Assembly: GCA_041390025.1 (NCBI GenBank)
Contig: JAWKQR010000001.1
Coordinates: 124,001-188,000, forward strand
Source of the DNA: JBFFMO01 sp041390025
GTDB taxonomy: Bacteria > Myxococcota_A > Bradymonadia > Bradymonadales > Bradymonadaceae
DNA length: 64,000 bases
Direction of reading: 5' to 3'
The notes beneath the pieces are model-generated. The model searched no databases. It had not been told where the DNA came from and saw nothing but the letters and a program-made list of their open reading frames with translations. This document shows positions 26,043 through 34,761 of the stretch, piece after piece. Numbering within the stretch: the stretch's first letter is position 1; each line of letters starts with the position of its first letter. The translations under genes and the position numbers were made by a program.

Positions 26043-27373
26043 CGCAGAGACTCCAGAACAGCACCCAGTTTTACCCGCGTCTCTCGCGCCTCCAACTCAG
26101 GCTCAGAACCGGCCACGATGCCGGCACCCGCGTACAGTACGACTTCGTTGCCACTGATCAATCCACTGCGGATCAGCACGCCGAACTCACCGTCGCCGCG
26201 GGAATCAAACCACCCCGCTGTCCCTGCATACAATCCACGTGGAAATGGCTCGATCTCACGAATCAAGGCGAGCGCGCGCCCTTGTGGGTGCCCTCCGACC
26301 GCGGGCGTTGGGTGCAATGCCTCAACAATCTCGATGACGCCCACGCCAGGCCTCAGGTCAGCCTCAATCGCGGTATGCAGGTGCTGAACATTTCGCAGCC
26401 GCTTGACCTGTTTTGCTCCCCGCTTCAGGTTTTCGACATGGTCCTCAAGCGCCTCCTCGACGCGCGCGCACACCACGTCGTGCTCATGACGGTCCTTGTC
26501 ACTGCGTAATAGGTCATTCGCAAGGCGCTCGTCCATGTGCGATGAAACCCCTCGAGGCGCAGAGCCCGCCAGCGCCTCGGTGACCATACGCCCGTGGGTT
26601 ACCCGAACCAGTCTTTCGGGTGTTGCGCCCAAAAAGACCGGGGATGGTCCGTGCTGAGAACCACCGGGGCGTATTGCGAAAACGAAGCAATCTGGGTATC
26701 GAGCCAACAACGTGTGAAGCGTCAATGGGATGTCGATATCACGCTGTCCAACTTGAGTTAGTGCCCTCGCAAGCACCACCTTTTCGACAAGACCTGTGTC
26801 GATCGCCGTGAGTCCCGCGGCCACAACAGCTTCGTACTTTTGGTCATCATCAACCAAGTCGGTCGACCAGAGGTCTCCCGGTCGCACATCATCCATCGCG
26901 CGCAGCGCACGTTTTTGAATCGACTCCGCGGTCGCAAGCACGTTCTCGAATCGCCTCTCATCGCAGATGATGGTGCGGCTTAAAGCCCCATCCTTCCAAA
27001 CAAACGAGATCTCTGGGATGGATACCTCAACGGGCGCGAAGTCCTGCCACCTCTCGTCTGCCGCGTTGCGCCGATCAGATGGGTCAAAGTGGCTCCAAGC
27101 AAACGCGTAGGAAACATGGTGCCAAAGATCTCCGGCGGCGGCTTGGATGAGGTTCTTCAGGGACGAGAGCGTGAGCCCAGAATCTCCAGACGAGCTCATC
27201 ATCCGCCACGCATGCCCAACACCGATTCGAAACTCGCCGTCCGCGGCGCACCACGCGGTGTAGGCACGTTGCGCAGGGATGGCCCCGACCAAGTGCGCGA
27301 ACGCCAAACGCTCGACGCGGTCGGTTTGGGCGACCAGTTGCCCGTCATGATGTTCCGACAAGAGTGTTTCCAC
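26039..27373 (-). CDS. menF: Isochorismate synthase
   Basis: A ~444-residue chorismate-binding enzyme that converts chorismate to isochorismate, the first committed step of the classical menaquinone pathway. Key segments: VEKVVLARAL (catalytic Lys region), VFLGATPERLVRVTHGRMVTEALAGSAPRG, HTAIEADLRPG, LHPTPAVGGHPQGRAL, and YAGTAGWFDSRGDGEFGVLIRS near the end. The start is uncertain: a GTG at 27373 has GGAGG upstream and gives the expected N-terminus; a TTG at 27418 is also in frame. It overlaps menDH by 4 bp (ATGA). The ~170 bp to the divergent OmpA gene must hold the operon promoter. Confidence 0.91.
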   Translation of the reverse strand: METLLSEHHDGQLVAQTDRVERLAFAHLVGAIPAQRAYTAWCAADGEFRIGVGHAWRMMSSSGDSGLTLSSLKNLIQAAAGDLWHHVSYAFAWSHFDPSDRRNAADERWQDFAPVEVSIPEISFVWKDGALSRTIICDERRFENVLATAESIQKRALRAMDDVRPGDLWSTDLVDDDQKYEAVVAAGLTAIDTGLVEKVVLARALTQVGQRDIDIPLTLHTLLARYPDCFVFAIRPGGSQHGPSPVFLGATPERLVRVTHGRMVTEALAGSAPRGVSSHMDERLANDLLRSDKDRHEHDVVCARVEEALEDHVENLKRGAKQVKRLRNVQHLHTAIEADLRPGVGVIEIVEALHPTPAVGGHPQGRALALIREIEPFPRGLYAGTAGWFDSRGDGEFGVLIRSGLISGNEVVLYAGAGIVAGSEPELEARETRVKLGAVLESLR

Positions 27374-27544
27374 GCATCCTCCGCGCGACACACGCGCAAA
27401 CGGAGCACAAAGTTTCAAAAAAAGATGAAAGTAGCAAGCGCGACCTGAGGTAATCGGAAGTGTCGTATTTCTGCTTTGAAATTGGGCCCCCGCGTCGTAA
27501 AACCGTCGCGCGAAATTAGATGCTTACACATGGTCGGAGAACAG

Positions 27545-29188
27545 ATGGATACTCAAAAGTTGATCACGCTCTTCGGGGCGCTCCTCCTCACCGGAATGAG
27601 TGCCTCCGTCATGGCTCAAGAGGGCGCGGACGCGCCTGCGGAAGCGACTGCAGAAGCGGATGCGGAGAAGGCGGAGAACGAGGCGGAAGAAGCCGAAGAG
27701 ACCGAAGAAGAAACTCGCGAGAGCGCCAATGGCTCGTACGAGTGGAAGAGTTCCTGGGGTGGCGGTATCGAGGTGGGTTACTGGTTCCAAGACTTGGATC
27801 GATGGAACGCCACGATCGCCGATGACAACGCACAGACACCCTATGACCTGAGCGGCATCTGGCATTTTGACCTCGCACTCGAAGCGTCGTTCCTTGAGAA
27901 CACCCGTTTGTCGATCTTCGGTGGCTTTGAGAGTGGATTCTCCGATCCAAGTGCATCGGCGTTCTATGGCGGTATCGAACCCGCGTTCGCGTTCCGTCGG
28001 GACATGTGGGAAGTGGCTCTTGGGCTTGGCGTGGGTGTGGGATCCTTGACGTCGGAATTCCCGAGCGGTTCGTCGTTTGATGCGAGCCTCGTTCTGATGC
28101 GTCCCTTCCTCGAAGTGCGACGCTATCTCAACGACTGGTCCGCAGTTTACGGGCGTTTCGGTTTCAATCAATGGTTGGTCAGCAGCCCCGAATTCAGCGA
28201 TCTCGTGTTCACCCGTCAGGGACAGCCCGGCGGGGACCCCATCGAAGACTCGAACCTGAACGTCGGCGGACCCTTCGTCGCGTTGGGCCTTCGATTTGGG
28301 AGTTACCCCGAGCACATCAAGATTGTGGACGACGTCGACAACGATGGCTACCGCGACGACGTCGACGAGTGCCCCGAAGATCCGGAAGACTTCGACAAGT
28401 TCCAGGACGAAGACGGTTGTCCCGAAGCCGACAATGACAACGACGGCATCTTGGATGGGCAGGACAAGTGTCCGCTTGAGGCAGAAGACATGGACGGATG
28501 GATGGACACCGATGGTTGTCCCGAAACCGATGACGACAACGATGGCGACGGCATCCTGAACGCGCAGGACAAGTGCCCCAACGATCCCGAAGACAAAGAC
28601 GGCTTCGAAGACACCGACGGGTGCCCTGACACGGACAACGACAACGACGGCATCTTGGATGCCGACGACAAGTGCCCAGACAAAGCAGGCGTGCCAGAAA
28701 AGGCCGGTTGTCCCTTTGAGCGCGTCCAGGTCACACTCGAAAAGATCGTCATCACCGACAAGATCTACTTCGACTACAACAAAGCAACCATCAAGCCCGA
28801 GTCGTTCAGCCTTCTCGACGAAGTGGCCAAGACCATGATCGCGTACCCGCGCATCAAGAAGATCGAAGTTCAGGGTCACACCGACCACGCGGGGAGCGAG
28901 AAGTACAACAAAGACCTCTCGTCGCGCCGTGCAAAATCGGTCATGGAGTACCTCATCGGCAAGGGCGTTGCCGCCGAGCGACTCTCGTCGCAAGGCTACG
29001 GGTTCGACCAACCTCTCGTGCCGCTTCCCGACAATAAGAAGGAGACACCAGAGGGTGCCGAGCAGAACCGTCGCGTCGAGTTTGTGATCCTCGAGCAGGA
29101 TCAGGTCACAAAGACGGTTCGTGAGGATGAGGTTCCTGCCGACGCTGTCGAGGTCAAGCCTGAAGCTCCGCAGACCCCAGCAGAGTAA
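27545..29188 (+). CDS. OmpA-family outer-membrane protein with thrombospondin type 3 repeats
   Basis: A 547-residue porin-like protein. After the signal peptide (ending ASVMAQ) there is a Glu/Ala-rich segment and a beta-barrel of about 200 residues (YEWKSSWGGGIEVGYW ... FVALGLRFGSY). Then four or five calcium-binding TSP3 repeats appear (DNDGYRDDVDECP, DNDNDGILDGQDKCP, DGILNAQDKCP, DGILDADDKCP). The OmpA C-terminal peptidoglycan-binding domain follows: KIYFDYNKATIKPES, KKIEVQGHTDHAGSEKYN and LSSRRAKSVMEYLI. GGAG precedes the ATG at 27545. A strong terminator follows. It tethers the outer membrane to the wall. No exact dispersed motif lies in this gene; one near-match is at about 28378. Confidence 0.93.
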   Translation: MDTQKLITLFGALLLTGMSASVMAQEGADAPAEATAEADAEKAENEAEEAEETEEETRESANGSYEWKSSWGGGIEVGYWFQDLDRWNATIADDNAQTPYDLSGIWHFDLALEASFLENTRLSIFGGFESGFSDPSASAFYGGIEPAFAFRRDMWEVALGLGVGVGSLTSEFPSGSSFDASLVLMRPFLEVRRYLNDWSAVYGRFGFNQWLVSSPEFSDLVFTRQGQPGGDPIEDSNLNVGGPFVALGLRFGSYPEHIKIVDDVDNDGYRDDVDECPEDPEDFDKFQDEDGCPEADNDNDGILDGQDKCPLEAEDMDGWMDTDGCPETDDDNDGDGILNAQDKCPNDPEDKDGFEDTDGCPDTDNDNDGILDADDKCPDKAGVPEKAGCPFERVQVTLEKIVITDKIYFDYNKATIKPESFSLLDEVAKTMIAYPRIKKIEVQGHTDHAGSEKYNKDLSSRRAKSVMEYLIGKGVAAERLSSQGYGFDQPLVPLPDNKKETPEGAEQNRRVEFVILEQDQVTKTVREDEVPADAVEVKPEAPQTPAE

Positions 29189-29206
29189 CCACGCGGTTTC
29201 AAGAAC

Positions 29207-29235
29207 GCCCGAGGATGCACCTCGGGCTTTTTTTT
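29207..29235 (+). terminator. Rho-independent terminator after the OmpA gene
   Basis: GCCCGAG at 29207-29213 pairs with CTCGGGC at 29221-29227 around a 7-base loop and is followed by eight T residues. It lies 19 bp after the stop codon. This is the clearest terminator in the window. Confidence 0.93.
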
Positions 29236-29250
29236 GCCTGATGAGTGGCC

Positions 29251-30195
29251 ATGCCAACCGAGTTGAAAACCGGCGTCACCCTCGCTGAGCGATTCCTGGT
29301 GTTGGAACCCCTTGGTCAAGGCGGACAAGGGTCCACTTGGACCGCCCGGGATTTGACGAACGAGTCGAAGGTTGTCGTCAAAGTGTTGAGCCTTGCCACC
29401 GTGGAGGATTGGAAGGCCGACGAACGGTTTCGACGCGAGATCGCGATCCTTTCCCAGCTTTCGCACCCCAACGTTCCACGAGTCGTTGACGCGTTTGAAG
29501 GGTCCGATGGCCAGACCTACCTCGTCCAAGAGTTCATCGACGGCCGCAACCTCCTGCAGCTACTGGAGGCAGGCGAGGTTTGGAGTGATGAGAAAATCCG
29601 CAAGGTGTTGATCGATGTTCTTCAGGTGTTGGAGTACTTGCACCGCCATTCTCCTCCCATCATTCACCGAGACATCAAGCCGTCAAACATCATCCGCGAC
29701 ACAACCGGAAGACATGTCTTAATCGATTTTGGTGCCGTTCGACTTGCGTCGACGTCCGCAACAACGGTGGTGGGCACCTCGGGATATCTGGCGTTCGAGC
29801 AACTCCAAGGCCAAGCCCATCCAGCCACGGATTTCTTTGGACTTGGGATGACCCTCATTCATCTGGCGACTGGCCTCCATCCACACGACATTCCGAGTCA
29901 TCGAGGGCAGCTCCAGTTCGAGTCCCTTGCCAATCTATCGCCCAAAGTCACCCAATCGCTGCGATGGATGACGCAACCATTGGTGGAGGACCGACCCCAG
30001 TCCGTCGAACAACTTTTGGACTTCCGGCCCGAACAACTTTTGGACTTCCGGCCCAAGGAGTCGAGTGCGTTGGTGCACCACCAGCCGAGGGATTTAGCCA
30101 TCCGTCCCCCAAAGCATCTGCTTTTGGTTGTGGCGCTGACAGCGTTAGCCATATTCGTTGCAGCGGCTGTGGCAGCGGTGCTTTTGCTGATGTGA
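29251..30195 (+). CDS. Membrane-anchored Hanks-type Ser/Thr protein kinase
   Basis: A ~314-residue kinase. P-loop LGQGGQGSTWTARD, VAIK-like lysine in VVVKVLSL, catalytic loop IIHRDIKPSNIIRD (Asp at about residue 140), Mg loop IDFGAVR, and activation segment GTSGYLAFEQLQGQ. The catalytic domain lacks long C-lobe extensions. A short linker contains a 24-bp in-frame duplication (EQLLDFRP twice). The C-terminus is a hydrophobic helix (LLLVVALTALAIFVAAAVAAVLLLM) reaching almost the last residue, so it is tail-anchored with the kinase domain in the cytoplasm and no sensor domain outside. The ATG at 29251 has no strong RBS; GTG at 29245 is possible. It starts 16 bp after the OmpA terminator. Confidence 0.87.
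   Translation: MPTELKTGVTLAERFLVLEPLGQGGQGSTWTARDLTNESKVVVKVLSLATVEDWKADERFRREIAILSQLSHPNVPRVVDAFEGSDGQTYLVQEFIDGRNLLQLLEAGEVWSDEKIRKVLIDVLQVLEYLHRHSPPIIHRDIKPSNIIRDTTGRHVLIDFGAVRLASTSATTVVGTSGYLAFEQLQGQAHPATDFFGLGMTLIHLATGLHPHDIPSHRGQLQFESLANLSPKVTQSLRWMTQPLVEDRPQSVEQLLDFRPEQLLDFRPKESSALVHHQPRDLAIRPPKHLLLVVALTALAIFVAAAVAAVLLLM
30007..30054 (+). repeat. 24-bp in-frame tandem duplication carrying the dispersed motif
   Basis: The 24-bp unit beginning GAACAACTTTTGGACTTCC is present twice (30007-30030, 30031-30054), giving EQLLDFRP twice in the kinase linker. Each unit contains the motif core GGACTTCCGG. The 24-bp period equals that of the intergenic array at 30395-30587. Confidence 0.9.
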
Positions 30196-30203
30196 CTGGG
30201 GAA

Positions 30204-30277
<74 letters not shown>

Positions 30278-30318
30278 GTTCGGCGTACCTATCAGATGAT
30301 GGTGGGGAGTTCAATATG

Positions 30319-30587
30319 AGGTCTTCCGGTCTTCGGGTCTTAGTTTTCCCGGTCTTCCGATCTGAGTGTGCCCGTCTTCGAGCGCGTGCGTGGGAGGTCT
30401 GCCGGTTGGCGACATCGCAGGTCTTCCGGTCCTTTCGGTGGGGCGACCCCCGGTTGGCGACATCGAAGATCTTCCGGTCCTTTGGGTGGGGCGATCCCCG
30501 GTTGGCGACATCGAAGGTCTTCCGGTTGGGGGGCGATCTAGGTCTCCCGGTTCGAGTCGATCCAGGTCTCCCGGTTCTGCAATCAAT
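30319..30587. repeat. Minisatellite of 24-bp period built on the dispersed motif
   Basis: The ~305-bp gap between tRNA-Arg and the aminotransferase gene holds this array and nothing else recognisable. Motif copies begin at 30319, 30395, 30419, 30467, 30515, 30540 and 30564, with degenerate copies at 30443 and 30491, so the basic period is 24 bp (one step of 25). A 48-bp higher-order unit (30419-30466 and 30467-30514) is nearly identical between copies. Degenerate pieces such as CGGTCTTCCGATCT (30350) connect the first copy to the array. It differs in period and flanking bases from the 34-bp array at the window start; only the motif is shared. Confidence 0.88.
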
Positions 30588-31710
30588 CAAAACACTGCTT
30601 GAAAGCGGTCACGACCCGTTCGAGATCTTCTAGCGTTAAGTTCGATCCCGACGGAAGGCAGAGACCGTCTTCAAACAACTGCTCCGAGACGTGGCCACCG
30701 ATGACCTCATAGCCCGAGTACAGAGGTTGCAAATGCATCGGCTTCCAAACCGGGCGAGCCTCGATGTTAAGGCCTTCCAGATGGGTCCGAATCACTTCGC
30801 GCGTCACGGTTTGGGTGGGGGCGATGGTCAAACATGTCAGCCAACGCGTGTGTGTTCCCCACGGTGCCTCTTGCTGAAACGCGACGCCCGGGAGTCCTTC
30901 CAATGCCCGCTGATAGTGTTCAAAGTTCCGTCGGCGCGCGGCAACGCGCTCACCGAGGACCATCAATTGGCCACGTCCGATGCCCGCCAACACATTGGAA
31001 AGGCGATAATTGAAGCCAACCTCCGTGTGTTGATAGTGCGGCGCCGCGTCACGGGCCTGCGTGGAAAGTTTCCTTGCATGTACGACGAGCGCTTCATCGT
31101 CGCTGACCAACATTCCGCCACCGCTTGTGGTGATGATTTTATTGCCGTTGAACGAGAAGATCCCCACCTTACCGAATGTACCGGGAGACCTACCTTTGTA
31201 GGTGGCACCTAGTGCCTCCGCCGCATCTTCAATGAGGATGACACCAAAACGGTCACAAACGCTTGCGATTCGCGCGATGTCGGCGCTTTGCCCATACAGA
31301 TGAACGGCAATGAGGGCTTTGGGCACCCGGTTGACGGACGCGCGATAGGTCAGGAACTCTTCCAATAGATCGGCGTCAAGGTTCCAGGACAACGATTCGC
31401 TATCGATGAACACCGGAATCGCGCCCACATAGCGAATGGGATTCACGCTCGCGACAAATGTCAGCGTTGAGACGATGACTTCGTCATCCGGACCAATGCC
31501 ACAGCAGATCAGGGCGAGGTGGAGCGCCGCGGTTCCCGAGCTCAGCGCGGCTGCATGGGAACTTCCTACGTACGCTGCGAACTCTTCCTCAAATCCATTC
31601 ACGTGCGGTCCCAAAGGCGCGATCCAATTCGTGTCGAATGCATCCCGCACGAACTGTTGCTCGTGTTCGCCCATGTGTGGGGAAGAGAGGTAAATGCGAG
31701 AGTTTGCCAT
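30583..31710 (-). CDS. DegT/DnrJ/EryC1/StrS-family PLP aminotransferase
   Basis: A 375-residue aminotransferase that usually aminates a keto-sugar nucleotide for capsule, O-antigen or glycoprotein sugars. It begins IYLSSPHMGEHEQQFVRDAF. It has SSGTAALHLAL (PLP phosphate loop), AVHLYGQSADI, LIEDAAEALGATYKGR, the Schiff-base lysine segment FSFNGNKIITTSGGG, and the C-terminal RPVWKPMHLQPLY typical of PglE/WecE-like members. No other nucleotide-sugar or glycan genes are adjacent, so it may serve a pathway encoded elsewhere. Its stop codon lies at the edge of the 24-bp minisatellite. Confidence 0.9.
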   Translation of the reverse strand: MANSRIYLSSPHMGEHEQQFVRDAFDTNWIAPLGPHVNGFEEEFAAYVGSSHAAALSSGTAALHLALICCGIGPDDEVIVSTLTFVASVNPIRYVGAIPVFIDSESLSWNLDADLLEEFLTYRASVNRVPKALIAVHLYGQSADIARIASVCDRFGVILIEDAAEALGATYKGRSPGTFGKVGIFSFNGNKIITTSGGGMLVSDDEALVVHARKLSTQARDAAPHYQHTEVGFNYRLSNVLAGIGRGQLMVLGERVAARRRNFEHYQRALEGLPGVAFQQEAPWGTHTRWLTCLTIAPTQTVTREVIRTHLEGLNIEARPVWKPMHLQPLYSGYEVIGGHVSEQLFEDGLCLPSGSNLTLEDLERVVTAFKQCFD

Positions 31711-31766
31711 GAGACCCTACGAGTGCTTGGAGACTTTACGCCGACGCGGTAGGCTTGTCATAACCC

Positions 31767-33299
31767 ATGAGAGCACCATTTTCGATGCGTGACATCATTC
31801 GATTTTTGAGTTTCTTGGTACTGATGACGTCAGGCTGCATCGAGCCGGCCACTCAGGCAGACCAGAGCACTCAAAACTCTCAAAATACGACAAACAACGA
31901 GCCCGCCGTCCGTTGGGATGTGCACAGCTCCAAAGGACTCGTCGGTCTTTTTGAGTTCTCGTCCGGAAGTCCTCCTTACCAAGGGCTTGGCGGGGAGCTC
32001 TTTTTGGAGGGTGACGTCAGCGACGACGAGTTGCGTGGACAGGGCCGGGTGGGGTTTGTCACAAACGCTCTACAGCCAATCATTGAAGAACACCGCGGGC
32101 TGAGCCTTGAGATGTGGTGGGGGTATCAGTTCGTTGACGGAGGCAGAGTTATCTCCCTCGACAACGACGTGACCCCGGTGTTGACGTTGGAACGCGAACA
32201 GGAGTCGTCCGCGGTTGTGCTGACGACCCCGTTCGACCGGTACGAAGTTCCAGACGTGTTGCTTCCGGAGGTCTTGCAACACATCGCACTGACCGTCGAC
32301 GACCGATTCCTGCGTCTGTATGTGGATGGTGTCCTGTGCTTCTCCGCTCTCTCGAGCCCCGAGGTGATTGATGCACTTTCACAGACCACCGATGTCCGGC
32401 TGGCCGACGAGGGTACCTACTATCGCTACCGTTCCGTTGCGCTGTACGGTCGAAGTCTCCTCGCCGCAGAAGTCGCGCACCACACTTTGCTCGGTGAAGC
32501 GAATACAGCCGTGGGTGTAGGACCGGAAGACCTCATTTCGGTGGCTTACCGTAGCTCAGAGACCGTCGACCAAAACAAAGCCGGATACGAGAGCAGAACG
32601 TTCTCCCCATCGGATGCGCGAGACGGGCTGATGATCAACGCATCCACGGAGAACGTTCATGCCGTGATCCGGTTTCCGATTGATGGTCAAGCCTTTGAAG
32701 GAATTGACGTGCGCCAAGCTTCGGTGCGACTTGGAACGATACACTTTCGCCCCAAAGACAGCTGGTACTTCAAGGTCTACGCGTTGGCTCGTGCATGGGA
32801 TCCGATGAGTGTGTCGTGGCTGAAGGCCACAGCCACGGAAGCTTGGCTCGAAGACGGTGGGATCGCCGATGTGACGACTGAACTCGCCAGTCTCTCAGGC
32901 GAGTCGGCTAACGGCAACAGCCAGACCGAGCTGTTAAGAATTGACGTAAGCGCACAATGGTCGAGGTGGTTGGACGACAATCCGGGGCTGCTTCTGAGCA
33001 CCCGAAACGTCTCCGCCAGTTTTGAGGACGGACCCCACCAAGGGCCCACGCTTCTTGTCGTCGGAACGGGTGATGTTCCAACACCTACGGGTGAGGCGAC
33101 TTCGTCCCGCACCGCATCAAAATGTCGTGTGAGTCAGTCTTCGCCGCCCGCCACGCAAATGGAAATCTACATCGACCGTGAACTCGCCGCCGTGACGAGC
33201 GGTCCATTTGTCGATGTTGAACCTTGCCCGTCAAACCTCATCGTCGTCTGGCGAGATTTGAGCGGTCAATTGTCAGACAGCCAAGTGCTCAGTTTTTGA
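31767..33299 (+). CDS. Lipoprotein with LamG-like and DNRLRE-like domains
   Basis: A 510-residue lipoprotein (LVLMTSGC lipobox; second in-frame ATG at 31785 gives a shorter leader). A short Asn/Gln/Thr-rich linker follows. Residues about 60-240 look like a LamG/concanavalin-type beta-sandwich (LSLEMWWGYQF, IALTVDDRFLRLYVDGVLCFSA, TYYRYRSVALYGRSL). Residues about 270-430 resemble a DNRLRE module (AVIRFPID, ASVRLGTIHF, SVSWLKATATEAW, GLLLSTRNVSASFED), known as an extracellular repeat of surface proteins. The last ~70 residues contain a Cys pair. The 3' end overlaps the convergent esterase gene by 34 bp. A surface-binding role is inferred. Confidence 0.75.
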   Translation: MRAPFSMRDIIRFLSFLVLMTSGCIEPATQADQSTQNSQNTTNNEPAVRWDVHSSKGLVGLFEFSSGSPPYQGLGGELFLEGDVSDDELRGQGRVGFVTNALQPIIEEHRGLSLEMWWGYQFVDGGRVISLDNDVTPVLTLEREQESSAVVLTTPFDRYEVPDVLLPEVLQHIALTVDDRFLRLYVDGVLCFSALSSPEVIDALSQTTDVRLADEGTYYRYRSVALYGRSLLAAEVAHHTLLGEANTAVGVGPEDLISVAYRSSETVDQNKAGYESRTFSPSDARDGLMINASTENVHAVIRFPIDGQAFEGIDVRQASVRLGTIHFRPKDSWYFKVYALARAWDPMSVSWLKATATEAWLEDGGIADVTTELASLSGESANGNSQTELLRIDVSAQWSRWLDDNPGLLLSTRNVSASFEDGPHQGPTLLVVGTGDVPTPTGEATSSRTASKCRVSQSSPPATQMEIYIDRELAAVTSGPFVDVEPCPSNLIVVWRDLSGQLSDSQVLSF

Positions 33300-34015
33300 A
33301 CAATCTCGTCGTCCACGGCGTGTGGAAGACCCTCGATCTCGACGTAGGTCGCGTCAACACCGCGCTTTTTCAACTCTTGGTAGACTGTCTGTGACCGTTC
33401 AACCGGGATAACGAGGTCTCCAGTGCCGTGAGCAAGAAACACGCGTGGTGCCTTTGTGTCCCGCGGCTCCGGCAGTGGGCCAGGACCGCTAAGCACGACG
33501 ACTCGCTCCACCAAATCGGGTCGACTGAGTCCCACGTACAAGCTTAGCATTCCGCCCTGGCTAAACCCCATGAGAGTCACTGGCTTCTTGACTTCGCCCT
33601 CGAGTGATTCAATGACCTTTTGGGCCGCCGTGACGACATCCTCGTCGCGGTAGCGAGAACCCTCGGACGAGAACGTGACAGGGAACCAAGCGTAGCGCCC
33701 CGTCGTCATCACGATGGGTGCGCGGTAACCAATAACGTCTCCCGCCACGCCCAGCCTCTTGGAAAGCGCGTCCATATCACCTTCGTTGCTTCCGTAGCCA
33801 TGCAGCAAAACATACGCGGGGCCGTCGCTGTCCAAGAAGGTCTTCCGGACCAAACCAGCAGCCGTCTTGTGCACGGATTCTCGCGGCGTTGCCTGAGTTG
33901 CCGTCGAGTTTGATCCGTTGGTGTTGCGGTGGTCCGGCAGATGTGGCGGAACGACGTCACATCCCATTGGCACGAGGATTGCGAAGATGCAGATCAGTAG
34001 TTGAGATGTTTTCAT
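33266..34015 (-). CDS. Alpha/beta-hydrolase (phospholipase/carboxylesterase-type) lipoprotein
   Basis: A 249-residue protein with lipobox FAILVPMGC. The alpha/beta hydrolase fold is recognisable from YVLLHGYGSNEGDM, the nucleophile elbow MGFSQGGML, the acid region VFLAHGTGDLVIPVERS and the His-containing LPHAVDDE near the end. The order and spacing match the carboxylesterase/phospholipase family (YpfH/EstB type, PF02230), which acts on short acyl esters. The family is usually cytoplasmic, so the lipid anchor moves it to the periplasm or outer membrane. It overlaps the convergent upstream lipoprotein gene by 34 bp. Confidence 0.87.
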   Translation of the reverse strand: MKTSQLLICIFAILVPMGCDVVPPHLPDHRNTNGSNSTATQATPRESVHKTAAGLVRKTFLDSDGPAYVLLHGYGSNEGDMDALSKRLGVAGDVIGYRAPIVMTTGRYAWFPVTFSSEGSRYRDEDVVTAAQKVIESLEGEVKKPVTLMGFSQGGMLSLYVGLSRPDLVERVVVLSGPGPLPEPRDTKAPRVFLAHGTGDLVIPVERSQTVYQELKKRGVDATYVEIEGLPHAVDDEIVQKLSTWLSDN

Positions 34016-34053
34016 TTGGATGAATTCTGCTCCGAGTTTGAAGTGAGACTGTC

Positions 34054-34521
34054 ATGAAAAGTTTGATCTGTGGAGTATTGGTAAGCCTAGCAACACTCGC
34101 CGGCCAGACCGCGCATGCGGGTTGTGTCGAAGACACAGAAGTCACCAGCGCCGTCGTCCATGTTTCGCCCGAAGTCGAATGTTTGGTCCTCGACGTCACC
34201 GGGACGGAGTGCGTCGGGGGGGCTATATTGGTGATTTCCAACGCGTGTCCTGAAACGTTTGAGGTCGACAGCAACTGCAGCGGCTGCGTGCTTCGCGCGG
34301 AATCGGGAGGTGACCTTGAACTCCAGATCCCATTGAACGATGGGGAAGTCACAACACATCAAGTATTGGGGAGGCTCGGGGCACAAACGGTGACCATCGA
34401 CCTTGAGTACGAGGGCCAAGTCACGGACACCTATGAGGGATGCAGTGCGACAGGACTTGCCCTGCCCGGGCTACTTCCACTCGTCACGTTGATGTTTGGC
34501 TTTCGCCGATCTCGAAGTTGA
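34054..34521 (+). CDS. Small secreted protein with MYXO-CTERM-like tail
   Basis: A 155-residue exported protein. The signal peptide is MKSLICGVLVSLATLAGQTAHA. The body is beta-rich and Cys-containing (ECLVLDVTGTECVGGAILVI, FEVDSNCSGCVLR). The C-terminus has GCSATGLALPGLLPLVTLMFGF followed by RRSRS, a short version of the MYXO-CTERM arrangement. No enzymatic motif. It is divergent from the esterase gene with ~38 bp between the starts. Confidence 0.7.
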   Translation: MKSLICGVLVSLATLAGQTAHAGCVEDTEVTSAVVHVSPEVECLVLDVTGTECVGGAILVISNACPETFEVDSNCSGCVLRAESGGDLELQIPLNDGEVTTHQVLGRLGAQTVTIDLEYEGQVTDTYEGCSATGLALPGLLPLVTLMFGFRRSRS

Positions 34522-34632
34522 TGGTGTTCAGGACTTGTGTGAGACTCCTGCGCATACCGGGTGGCACTGGTTCTTAAGGTCTCCCGGTTCATAGACTGCC
34601 TCAGATCGTTGCCCTTGACCCAAAGATTCGCT

Positions 34633-34761
34633 TCAAAGAGAAGCGGCGAAAACGTCTTCCGGTTCTCTGACGCCAACAAACAGGTCGCTCAGTTCGTTCA
34701 CACAGAACAAGACGACCGCACTTATTGCCGCGCCCCCCGCAACCAACATCGAGATTGCCAT
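34633..34761 (-). CDS. Possible small membrane protein, 42 residues
   Basis: The minus-strand frame from an ATG at 34761 encodes a short protein with one plausible membrane helix (AISMLVAGGAAISAVVLFCV) followed by NELSDLFVGVREPEDVFAASL. The start overlaps the ATG of the divergent M3 peptidase gene within the palindrome CATG. A near-copy of the dispersed motif (34651) encodes EPEDV. The ribosome site is weak and there is no homologue I can recall. The rest of the 34522-34759 gap shows only the motif copy at 34577. Confidence 0.3.
   Translation of the reverse strand: MAISMLVAGGAAISAVVLFCVNELSDLFVGVREPEDVFAASL

Noticed and set aside
27374..27544. Riboswitch or attenuator between menF and the OmpA gene
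   Set aside because: No convincing stem series or terminator seen in the ~170 bp; it only needs to hold two divergent promoters.
27524..29257. A 577-residue minus-strand open frame opposite the OmpA gene
   Set aside because: It is the shadow of the Asp/Gly-rich TSP3 repeats; low-complexity Val/Val-Val composition, no signal or domain, and the plus-strand gene has RBS, signal peptide and terminator.
31141..31710. Aminotransferase gene as part of a capsule or O-antigen cluster
   Set aside because: No glycosyltransferase, epimerase or flippase genes in the neighbourhood.
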